NCBI GenBank assembly: GCA_940671915.1
Contig: CALNVZ010003430.1
Span: forward strand, 20,857,628 to 20,921,627
Direction of reading: 5' to 3'
DNA length: 64,000 bases
DNA from: Paracentrotus lividus
Lineage: Eukaryota; Echinodermata; Echinoidea; Camarodonta; Echinidae
This document shows positions 46,532 through 60,200 of this stretch, piece by piece (the stretch's first letter is position 1; each line of letters starts with the position of its first letter). The position numbers and the translations under genes are program-made. The notes under the pieces were generated by a model that saw only the letters and a program-made list of their open reading frames with translations, made no database searches and was not told where the DNA came from.

Positions 46532-46750
46532 ATATGAATATGAAAAAGGCCCAAGTCCATCTCTTGGCCAAATTGAGTTAACCATGGAAGGTTGTTGCTC
46601 ATACATGAGCACTGAATTCTGCCCCAAAATGCCTGAAATTAATAATAAACTATCTCATATCTCCATTGACTACACACAAAAATCATTCAGTTTTTCTTAA
46701 TATACTCGAAATGAACTTTCATGGACTTGGGCTCTTTTTATATTCATATA
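46532..46750. mobile_element. ~220 bp MITE
   Basis: ATATGAATATGAAAAAGGCC then CAAGTCCAT at left; ATGGACTTGGGC then TCTTTTTATATTCATAT at right, ~29 bp inverted ends. Confidence 0.8.
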
Positions 46751-46769
46751 TTCATTTAATGTTTCCTTG

Positions 46770-47407
46770 TATACCGTGTGCAATAAGTAATGTCGCCCCC
46801 TACATCATGCTTGTATTAAACTTAGTACTTAGGGGAGTTATGATTTCGGTTTTCAAACAAATGCTGTTGAAATTACCTTTTGTATGATGCATAGATGAAC
46901 TTTGTGTGATGTATATAAGTAGAGCAATACTGGTTTGAACTTTCATGCATGAATTTAGAGATCTCGAACCTCCTTGCGTACATTGAAAAATGGTGGACAA
47001 TAACGACAAGAGGAAGAAGGAAAGTACTGAGAGCAAAAGGAAATTAGATAAAACTTGGAGAAAAGAAGGGAAACGAACAAGGAGATACCAAGTCTGCTTG
47101 GCAGGTCGAAGAGATGGGTTTAACACTGTTGCAAGGTCCGGGGAGATGGGTTGAAGAATAAGCATCGATCAGTTAGACCATTTTTACTGGATCAAGCTTA
47201 GAAAAATTGGCGAGATCGTGGGTCCAGCGTCATTGACCCCCAGGGGGAAACTATTTTGAATTGCTACGTTAGTTAATATTATTGTTAACTGATATATTAT
47301 AAGTAAAACATTGTATTTATACCAATGAAATTCAGTCAAATAGTGATTTATGCTTCATTTTTGTATATTCTATGTAAGGGGCGACAATACTTATTGCACA
47401 TGGTATA
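46770..47407. mobile_element. ~640 bp TIR element
   Basis: Left TATACCGTGTGCAATAAGTA then ATGTCGCCCC; right GGGGCGACAATACTTATTGC then ACATGGTATA. Inverted ends of ~33 bp, lying 19 bp after the previous MITE. No coding content. Confidence 0.85.
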
Positions 47408-48033
47408 TGCTTTGTAGAATCTCAAACTTGCAGTAGGCCTATTATCGCCCCTGCTATCAAGATGACTCTGAAGGGTAAGATGATTAAAGATAATAAAGTA
47501 TAAATTCAAAAGATGTCCAGGAATATTTCCAGTAACCAATCAAGAGGGGGTACACAGGGGTGCAAATAAAACTACCACTAATGGCGGAGGGGGGGGGGGG
47601 GGAACTCGAACAATATTGGTGTGTGATTTAACCCCTTCCCCACTACTGTTTTTTTTTTTTTTTTTTTTTGTAAGGGGGGGGGGGGGAAAGCCAGGCAACC
47701 CCCTTTAGCTTGTATAACATGCATTTACACAACATAAGGCTCCCAACATTCACCATTTATTTCAAAACATTTGGATCGGAAAAGGTAATGAAAATATAGG
47801 GACAAATCATTCGAGATATTTTGATCAACATTTGTGGACATGCGTATATGCGGTCCCTTTCTTTCTCACACGTTGCCTTAATTTAATTTTCAACGAAAAA
47901 CATGACCCGTGTGCCATGTTTTTTTTTAAACAATAGGGTGCCAATCGCCCTTTCTTGAAAGAAAGGGAAATTTATTATAAGTGTTCTATATAGTTGAAAC
48001 AATTTTATCTTACTTAAATCTTCCATAGGAAAA
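47408..48033. other. Gene-less stretch with G and T homopolymers
   Basis: G runs near 47,590 and 47,675 and a T run at 47,651-47,669. Nothing else is recognised. Confidence 0.45.
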
Positions 48034-48752
48034 GGGCAATTCCATCGTTACGGACGGTACATTGAGAGGCGACTTCAGATAATTAATCGATAAACAAATG
48101 TATTTGCATTTGGAATTACAGTTTATTACTTTGCATGTGTGTAGAAAACATATAAGAGTTCAACATTCTAAATTATTAAGCTTCATTGGTTAATTAACCA
48201 CGATTATTGGAAGCGAGCGTTACGGATGTTACATAAAAAGGACATCGTGTTTTTGAAATTGAACATAATGGTAAAATTCTGTGAAGTTACTCACTTCAAA
48301 GTTTCTTAGCCCCAATTTGCAAATAGGTCTTACTTCATTATATGCATTCACAAAAAAAAGTTCTTAAAAAGTACTTGGTATTGTTTAATTTGGCTAATTA
48401 AGTTGTTACGGACGTTACATTTTAATTGTGACTTTTTTGGGGTTATTTCACCCCCCAAAAAAATATATCCACCCTTCTCCATTTAGTGAAAGTTTCAAGA
48501 AAAAATATAAAAAGAATCTTGTGTAATTTGAATTTAGTGATTTTTTTTTTCATGTAGTCCCACACATTGAATTTTAATGATGGTTCTAGTTCTCAAGGAA
48601 ATGAACAAAATATAAAAACAATTTTTATTGATTTTGAAAGAGTATAAAGATCCATTAGCACCCATAGCATTAGATAAGTGATTGGCCATAGAATAAACAT
48701 CAGAGAGACATTTTTAATTATTGACAAATGTCCTAGTTGGCTGGAATTGCCC
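48034..48752. mobile_element. ~0.72 kb element with repeated GTTACGGACGTTACAT motif
   Basis: GGGCAATTCCA at left and TGGAATTGCCC at right. The 16 bp motif occurs near 48,047, 48,217 and 48,404 in one orientation with small changes. The end sequence resembles that of the 36,377 element (GGCAATTCCA). No coding frame. Confidence 0.65.
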
Positions 48753-49390
48753 AAACGTTAACAATCCTCTTCTTGTGTATACTTTAATTATTTCATGTCT
48801 TCCTTTTAATTGTTCATCAAGATTGTTTTAGATGTTTCATTCTCCTTCCTCTTCTTTTCCTCTTCTATTAGTACCCCTTTTTGCATTTCTGCTTACTACT
48901 GATCCCAGCCTTTATTCTTCTTCAACTGCTGCTGTATTTTCTTTTTTTTTTCTTTTTTTTTCCCTTTTTCTTTTTTCTTTTTCTTTTTTTTCTTTTTTTT
49001 TCTTTTTTTTTCTTTTTTTTTTTGCATCGCCCTGCTAACTTTTTTGACGTGATGGTCAAATGTTTTTATTTAATTTATGTTTTATCGAAATATCATGTTG
49101 TCTATATCATGCCAACAAACAGATACAAGATTTGTTTTCTTTCAGATGACGCCCTTAATGCTGCACGACGATTCAAAAATCAAATCTGACACACATATAT
49201 TTTTTTTTTCTCTCTCTCTCTCTCTCTTTTTTCTGTGAAGTGTCTCTTCCCTGCACACAAAAAACAAGAACTAGTTTCCATGAGTAAAACCCGTTTGCTA
49301 CTCTTGGAGGCGAGTGCTCGTTAATCGTTATATCACGTATTTTTACTTCAGAATCTGTGTTTCTGTTAAAGTACACACCCGCTCTTTCCA
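48753..49390. other. Gene-less stretch, T-rich low complexity
   Basis: T/C-rich run at 48,938-49,023 and a short CT microsatellite at 49,210-49,228. Confidence 0.5.
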
Positions 49391-49480
49391 GAACATGTAA
49401 GTTATAAGGGATACTCAGAAAAAAATTATTGAGTATAATAAATTTTTTTCTTGAGTATCCCTTAGTAACTTTACATGTTC
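49391..49480. repeat. 90 bp hairpin
   Basis: GAACATGTAAGTTATAAGGG then ATACTCAGAAAAAAATT folds on AATTTTTTTCTTGAGTATCC then CTTAGTAACTTTACATGTTC. Arms of ~38 bp, loop ~13 bases, few mismatches. Confidence 0.85.
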
Positions 49481-50171
49481 AATTGCGTTAAAACATTATT
49501 GTGCAAGTGAGTTTCCTTCAACTTGGTACGGCTTGGTGGATGATCGGGTGAAAACACCAACAATCGAGTAAAGTGAGAATTGCTGAGAAATTCTATATAA
49601 GCCTGTAATTCACTAATGAGTAAACTACGACACGTCTTCGTATACGTCTAAAGTCTCGTGAAAGTCTTTGAGAGTAATTTACTGGCTATGCGGTACTTTT
49701 ACATGTTGCGCCCGGTACGCCTACTCGGATCACGAGTACGGACATCGCACTGCACACCAGGTATGTTCTACGCGTACGTACGTAATGTGTAGCGGAACGG
49801 AGATCGAGAGCGGAGAGCCTGCATGCTCTTATTGTCTCTTGGGTGAGTCTATTCCTTTGTTGTTTGTTTTGCCTGTTTTTAAATGATATTTGGAATGTTC
49901 CGATGATATCATCGTCTGATAACACTAACAGCTAGATTACCATGCATGGTTTCCCCATTACTTGTCATTCATGTACACAGGTTTTTCAGTAATTTGATGC
50001 ATTGATGTGAGTAATCAATGTATTGGTTTGTGTAATTGATGCACTGAAGTAGAATAATGCAGTGTATTGGTTTGAGTGAATTGATGCACTGATGTGTATT
50101 ATCTCGGAACATTCCAAAATCATTATAAAAACAGGCAAACAAAAACAAACAAAATAGGAATAGGACTCCAC

Positions 50172-50307
50172 CTAGTGAGTAACGCTTTACATATATTACT
50201 CAGAGAGTCAGTAAGTAAAGGTTGCACAAACTCATCACAAGCAAGTCGATGAGTTTGTGCAACCTTTACTTACTGACTCTCTGAGTATGTAAAGCGTTAC
50301 TCACTAG
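50172..50307. repeat. 136 bp near-perfect hairpin
   Basis: Left arm 50,172-50,236 and right arm 50,248-50,307 are exact reverse complements except for a 5-base insertion (ATATT) in the left arm. The loop is 11 bases (ACAAGCAAGTC). The outer end is CTAGTGAGTAACGCTTTACA. Confidence 0.95.
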
Positions 50308-50879
50308 ATTAGTTTGTGCAATGTACTCAAAACAATTAGTTATGTTACTCAATAAAATGAGATTAATTAAATAAACTCATTTTGGTGTGTCACTATATTG
50401 TCAAATTAAAAATACTCGATTAGGTGCTGTTTCAAAGCTAGCGTTATTGAGTGAAATCACCTCATGGATGTGTGTCACTATATTGTCAAAAATACTTGGA
50501 TATTTGAGTGTGATCACTTATATATGCAAGTTCTCATTTTTTGTGTGTGGCAGAAGTAAATAACTGAAATATGTTCATCATCAATTCCATACGATTTGAC
50601 CTTCTTGTTCAAGTGTACACCTCTTTTATCGATGAAAGTTGCTACTTGATCTAAACCTATTATGACTGATGCCCATGCAGTTGGTCTCATTCCGCAGTCT
50701 TATTCCACTTCGTCTACAACCAGTTCGTCTAGTAATTACCTTTTGGTCTAATTGCCATTTACTCCTATATACTATTTTGTATAAGTCCCATTTGGTCTTA
50801 TGTCCATTTCGTCTCATGTCATGGTCTAACTGGGAACAGCCCGCATATTGATTTGGGAAACGATGAACTGAATGTTATT

Positions 50880-51080
50880 AGACAATTTGGCTGTAAGACG
50901 AACGACTAATTGGTTACAAGACCTATTAGTCATTAGACCATGCCAGAAATATACCAAGTATGTATCAGACCAATGGGTAATTAGACCTAATTGTTATTAG
51001 ACCAAATGGGTTTAGCCCATGTGGTATTAGACAATCAGAGGATTGGACCAGCTGTCTTTACACCAAGTGGATAATTATGA
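50880..51080. repeat. 'GACCAAATGGGTTTAGCC' repeat, copy 2
   Basis: Shares CCAAATGGGTTTAGCC, TGTGGTATTAGACAATCAGA and CACCAAGTGGATA with 38,150-38,310. The preceding 50,640-50,870 has the inverse words (GGTCTAAT, TTTGGTCTTA), so the whole may be a larger fold-back element. Confidence 0.6.
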
Positions 51081-51650
51081 AAATTAAAAAAATTCGGGCA
51101 TGAACAATGTTTTGTGATCCCTTCAGTTAAAATCCGGTTCATGGAGGTCGTGTCGTCATCATCCTCTTCTTGTCACATTCCGTTTTTCCTCTCATTCAAT
51201 TCTTCTTAATGGCCGCCGAGCCCGGGGGCAGGAGGAGCTTCAGTCCCCCTCCCCCTACCACCCCCACCCCCTCCCCATCCACTAAGTTTTTCATTCGGGA
51301 ATACATATATGTATTTGCAATGACCTCGAAGGAGCTTTGAGGGTATCTAGGGCAGAGAGCCCCGCCCGACGCCGGCCTCACTTGAACAAAAACGCAAAAA
51401 TTACTCAAAAGTAAATGTTAAACCAATTCACCCCGCCCCACTTTCAGCTCGGCACTTCCACTTTTAAAAACGTTCCGCTTCCCCTACTTCTTTCTTCAAA
51501 ACTTAAAACGATTATTAGAAGGTGAAGTTTATATTATCATCTCGAGAAGCAAAATGAATTGACTCATAAACATAGTCCACCATGAAATTCATTTTTTTAA
51601 GGACAATATATGAAATTTACAGTACGCACCATTATGGGAGAGCACTCTTT

Positions 51651-51705
51651 GTAGGCGGCGTTACAAACAACTTTCAATTTGAAAGTTGTTTGTAACGCCG
51701 CCTAC
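51651..51705. repeat. 55 bp perfect palindrome
   Basis: 27-base arms GTAGGCGGCGTTACAAACAA + CTTTCAA and the exact reverse complement, separated by a single T at 51,678. No mismatch. Confidence 0.97.
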
Positions 51706-52654
51706 CTTCGATAGATTTTCATCAAACTTTTAACTGAATTAGATATTTCTCTTTCGTCTTCTGCGTGTTTTCATTTAACACAAAGTAAAAAGTGACTGAA
51801 AATACTCCCTTTATTTTTATATACTAGAATTCCCCGATAAAAATATTTATATTTCTTTCATTACTTCCTTCAATTATCATTTATTGAATTATATATGATT
51901 TCCACTGTTAACATAATGATAATCATTATCATTATCATCATTATTGTTGTTTTCCAGGGGTGTTGTGAATGTGAACAAAAGTATTTACATATTTATTTCA
52001 TCACAATAATATAATATTAATATTATCACAATAATATAATATCATTTTCATAATGGAAAATACTGATTATCAAATTCATGCGTTCTATTTTCAAATTTGC
52101 CGAATGTGCCCCCTTTACTTCAAAATTCTTGATCCGCCGCCGCTGGAAGTGCTGTTTCAAGGTTAACCCAGCACGTCTCTGTGAGAAGCAGCGAAAACAA
52201 AAACTTGTAAGTTTGTTCAGCTAGTAACTCAAGACGGTTAGCTCACTCTAAAATCAAGTGACACTTCGGACCACTTCGGATTTGCTCGGTTTCTCTTGCA
52301 TGGATAAACGAACGGCTGTTTGGTAAATCGGAATAAGATCCCCTCCAGCTCCTGGTAAGATTTTTTTTTTTGTCTTCGTTTATTTTCTAAGGTTTTGTTT
52401 TCTTCTTAAGGCTTTCGTTTATTTTCAGAGGGTTTTTTTTCTTCTTAAGGCTTTCGTTTATTTTCTAAGGTTTTATTTTCTTTTTCTTTTGTTTTCTTTT
52501 GTTTTTTTCTTCTTAAGGCTTTCGTTTATTTTTTTAAGGTTTTGTTTTCTTATCAAGGCTTTCGTTTATCATGTTTATTTCTTGTTTTCCTAATGTTTTC
52601 TTTGTTTGTTTGTTTGTTTGTTTTTATTTTTTCATAAGATTTTGTTCACTTCTA
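51706..52654. other. Gene-less stretch with a T-rich minisatellite
   Basis: 52,360-52,570 repeats CTTCTTAAGGCTTTCGTTTA plus TTTTCTAAGGTTTTGTTTT four times with changes. A GTTT run is at 52,604-52,622. No gene. Confidence 0.6.
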
Positions 52655-53365
52655 TAGGGTATGGGGTAAGTGGGACACTTAAGCCTTTACGTAAGCATTA
52701 CAAAAAAATATAATACTCAATAAAGCAATCATATACCTCATTTTGAAGTTTATTTAGATATAAACGTTTTATAAATGTTTTGGTTAAAATTTCCGCCAAA
52801 TAAAGGTTAAGGTGACAATTAAACATTACTACTCCATTGTCCCACTTACCCCGTCAAGTTGGGGTGAGTGGGACAGCATAATACATGGAATAATATGTGG
52901 TTTAAAAGTGAGAATCAAAGATCTCTGTCTTCATAAACACTGTTTATACTTCTGGAATATCATTTCTTAGATGTCATAAGAACTGATTACCAAACAATTT
53001 TCTCAATCATTATCACGATTCATTATTACTCTTTTTTCCTGTACACATATCAAGTGATGAAAAATATATATATTTTTTTTAAACAAATCAAACCTCAATA
53101 GCACATTTTAGATGTGTGATTCTGTAGTTTAAAATTTATTTTATGATCAATTTCAATGCCACGTTACCCCTTTTCAGATTTTTAACGATTAATTTTCCGA
53201 TAACTGTCAATTTTTCCCAAACAGGCATGTAACTTGTTGCTAGATGTATGTTTATTCACGCCAAAATAGTTCATCCACTAAGGCCAGTCTTAACCATATG
53301 CATATATGCAATTCCCCTAAAGTGTCCCACTTACCCCAGTGTCCCACTTACCCCAATTTACCCTA
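52655..53365. mobile_element. ~0.71 kb element with repeated GTCCCACTTACCCC motif
   Basis: Left TAGGGTATGGGGTAAGTGGG and right CCCCAATTTACCCTA are inverted. GTCCCACTTACCCC (or inverse) occurs at about 52,663, 52,838, 52,861 (inverse, GGGGTGAGTGGGAC), 53,324 and 53,340. No coding frame. Confidence 0.7.
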
Positions 53366-56398
<3,033 letters not shown>

Positions 56399-56708
56399 CC
56401 ATAACGGAATTATGGGTCCGCTACTGACAGAATTGTATACATTATGTGTATTATGAAAGATTGAGAGTTCTATTGTTTGCTTCTTTTTTATTTTAATAAG
56501 TAAATCTCGGCCTAAAATTCTCAAGTTTAGGGGGCTACATTTACTTATATAATCTAGATACCTGTATACAGTTTTCTGTTTCTGTTTCTCTGGTTCGAGA
56601 TGACTTTGTTCGGGGAACAAACCTCGAGTATTCAAAGTGTAAAATGAGATAATTATATATATATATTTCTATTTAACCTAATTATTTTTCAATCTTCTTT
56701 TTTTTTCT

Positions 56709-56712
<4 letters not shown>

Positions 56713-56743
<31 letters not shown>

Positions 56744-56909
56744 CTCTCTCTCTCTCATCTCTCTCTCTCTCTCTGCTCTCTCTTTCTCTCTCTCTCTCTC
56801 ATCTCTCCTCTTCATCTCTGTGTTTCATATCCCACTCCCTTTCTCTGTGTCACTTCATGACTCCTTCAATGCATCCCTTTTCTCCCTCCACCCCCCCCCC
56901 CCTTTTCGA

Positions 56910-56946
<37 letters not shown>

Positions 56947-56947
56947 A
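56713..56947. repeat. Interrupted CT microsatellites upstream of the CAP gene
   Basis: (CT)n blocks at 56,713-56,800 and 56,908-56,947 separated by pyrimidine-rich sequence and a C run. The last block runs straight into TATCAG at 56,946-56,951, so it can serve as the polypyrimidine tract of a 5'UTR exon acceptor. Confidence 0.9.
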
Positions 56948-56995
56948 TCAGGTTGATAAACTTGACAACAATTATTATTGTCAACCCTGTGACAT

Positions 56996-57008
56996 TGACC
57001 TTTGACCT
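56996..57008 (+). promoter_or_regulatory. DR1-like direct repeat TGACCTTTGACCT
   Basis: Two TGACCT half-sites with a one-base spacer, the consensus of HNF4/RXR-type nuclear receptor sites (reverse complement AGGTCAAAGGTCA). It lies 14 bases before the CAP start codon, in the probable 5'UTR. Match only; function is unproven. Confidence 0.3.
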
Positions 57009-57022
57009 GGAATCATCTCAAC

Positions 57023-57202
57023 ATGACACCGCAGCCCACGCTGTTCAATGGCCTTGTACTGCCACTGCTGGTTGCGCACCTGACCTTATGCCCGCGTTTC
57101 GCTGATGCCGGAGAGCCATTCAGCGGAGCGGAGAAACAAGCCATTGTCGATAGGCACAATGAAATTCGTAGAGAGCCAGGAGCCAGCGACATGAACTACA
57201 TC
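57023..57202 (+). CDS. CAP gene exon 1 (signal peptide, start of CAP domain)
   Basis: 60 whole codons, donor ATC|GTAAGA. Signal peptide then EKQAIVDRHNEIRREPGASD, with His45 of the CAP cavity. Confidence 0.92.
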
Positions 57203-60200
57203 GTAAGAAATATTGTTAAAGATATTATTGAATAGACATAGTTTCAAAATAAGCTTATAAGAAGATCAAAAAAAGTTCTACAAACCATAATGTGGTTTGA
57301 ATCGTGTTGTATTTTTTAGGTAAAAAGTTGGTATTACATGTTATATGATTTTCAACAATGCTTATTGCCACTGGTACCACAAGTGTCATAATTATACGCA
57401 CGAGCTAGGGCACTGGTGGGGCACATGTTCTCCCCCCCCCCCCAAAAAAAAAAAGGGGGGGGGCGAAAGAACAGATCGAGAGAAAGAGATATATTTATCT
57501 CGAATGGCAAATGGGGGCCGGGGGTTGAAGTAGAGCGGGGAGAGGTTGAGAACACAGGAAAAGAACATACATGAGATGGACATAATTTTGATGTGGCCTA
57601 TAATTCCATCCTGCAATCGGAAATCGGCCCCTTAAAAACAAGACTTCTTAAAGACTGGATCCGTCCTTTCCCCTCCCCCACCCTTATGACTGAGTACACG
57701 CTGGGCCCTGGTTTTGATCATGATGATTCCTAATATACTGGGTAGAATAGAGCGCCCTCAATCGGGTAGGAATCTATACAAGATGTGAACATAGTGTTCT
57801 GGGCAAGTCCACGCTATTTGTTCCCAAGGTGGTGATTTTTCGACTTTTTGACCATTTTTGTGTCAAGTGTGTAAGTGGGTTTGTAAAGGTATACATACTG
57901 TGTCATATATCACCATAAAGGTTATGAAATGACCTTAATGCAAATGAGGTCAAAAAAGTAATTTCAAGGTCATATGACGTCACAATGCTCATTAATATTC
58001 ATGAAAAAAATAATAAAATGTATTAAAAATGCTATTTTCAACCATTTAAAAAAAGAGGTTTGTCATAGAAGTACAACCAAAAACTATGTATTTTCTGTTT
58101 TTATATATTCTTGGCTAACTCTGGTGAAAATAACACGAACCTAGCACATAGCTTTCCATATTTTTAGACTTAAAATATTCAGGTCTCAGAAATAGTCCCA
58201 AAAAAGTTACTGAGCTGATGTAAAAATCATGCATTTTTATTACTCACCCTCCCACCTTTAGAAATGAAACAAAATAAGTGTTTGGTTTTTTTTTTACATT
58301 TGTGTTTTGTATTATTTTTCTTTTGTTTTACCAGAGAGATTGTTTAACAAAAGATGTTGCTACGCCTTGGCTACACCAATTGTAATGAAAAATATTATTG
58401 GGAATAATTGTCCCGTGTGTTACCTGTCCCGTTTGTTAGTTCATATATTTTATTTAAATTTGACCTTGCTAAAAAAAACTCGAAGTTGTATTAACGTTAA
58501 AATATGTCCTTACAATGTTTATTACATGTTTAAGAGGATCAGACTATGCAAGTTTAGATCTTCTTCTTCAATTCAGAGTTATATGTGAACAAAGTCAAAA
58601 TTTGAAAACACCAATTTTTTTTGCTCCCGTTTGTTACCGACGAATAAATGATCATAAATTAATTATGAATTAAGCTATTTCAACTATTTTTATCTTTTCG
58701 TTGAAGATTCTTAGTACCTTTTAAAATATACCTAAGGATTGAGATTTCATTTAAGATTTTTCAAACAACCCCTATTATTGGCTCTGAATGTCCCGTTTGT
58801 TACCGCGCAAAATAGTTTGGACTTGCCATTCTACGAAAAAAACCCACAACAAACTAATATGATTACATTAGAAATATTTGTAATTTTTTATATAGTATGC
58901 GACTCCAATCTACGGTATGTTTATCAAATTAAATGCTAACAGCGGGGGATCATTAAAAGAATCTTCTTATTAATGGTATATTGTTTTATACCGGGCATCG
59001 CCCGAAACAAATTATACTTTTTTAAATGGCTGCCAAATATCAAAACAATGTTATTTTGACAATGGCTTACTCTCTTCTAAGGTATTCAATTAACATGTTA
59101 TCAATAAATGAGTTGCAAGGACATAACACAGTACCCACGCCATGTAATTAGACTCTTTTCCGAGTGTTTGTGAGGGGAGGTTCGCTTAAAGTTCGATCGT
59201 CTTTTTGTGAATACTGATATGAAAATTGAGTTTTTATGAGTATTTGAGCCTGATCACTTAAGAGCACTGGCGTAAATCCGTAAAGAATGCTTTTCATCAG
59301 GGGGGGGGGGGATATTACATAATAATACAAAGCGCCATCCCCCTGATGAATAGAAATCGCAAATGGATTTACGCCAGTGCTTAAGAGTGAGCATTTCGTC
59401 CGTCCGTGACACTCAACATTTAAAGGATTCTATTTTTAGCATGTATCCAGGGCAACCAAATTTTGCTATCATTTGGCACATCCAGTGGTGCTCTTCACTA
59501 TAAAACACAAACAAGTTAATATTTCTCATGACTGTTTTTTTCACAGGCCGTCAAGCTTTGAAATTTGAAAAGTGTCCGTCCGTGATAAACTGATCACGCT
59601 CATTTATATTCGTATGCCTAGTTTTTATTCCATTTTTTTTTCTTCATATTTAAATATATATACATGTATCTCCACAATTCATTATATACCTGTATAGGAC
59701 TGGGACAATGCCCTCGCCACTCAGGCCCAATCGCTTGCCGACTCGTGTATCTTTGAGCACATCAACGAAGGCGTGGTCGTAGGCGAGTTCGATACGATAG
59801 GCGAAAATATCTTCGCTTTGGTCGGTGACAGCGGCGAGCCCAAGACCGGGGTGGATGCCGTTGATGAATGGTATAAAGAGAAAGACAACTATAACTGGGC
59901 CGCCAACTCGTGCAACGGCGAATGCGGACATTATACTCAAGTAAGAGATTTTAAAAAAATTAAAAATTTAACACTATCAATTTCATTAAGTTTCTTAGTG
60001 AATTATTATGTCCCATGTCAATAATATCATAGAAATGAAAATATAACAAAATTCGAATGAATGAAAAAAAAATGGTTTTAAATTTATTATGACAAAATGA
60101 CATACTTTTGCTAAATGAATCGTTTAATTCATAGTAACCTAGCTGAATTTCGTAACAAATTTCTATAAATATATTTATTTCTATTATGTAAGATTAGTTA

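Noticed and set aside
59650-59940. Minus-strand frame of 96 codons
   Set aside because: Mirror of CAP exon 2, which has the family signatures on the plus strand.
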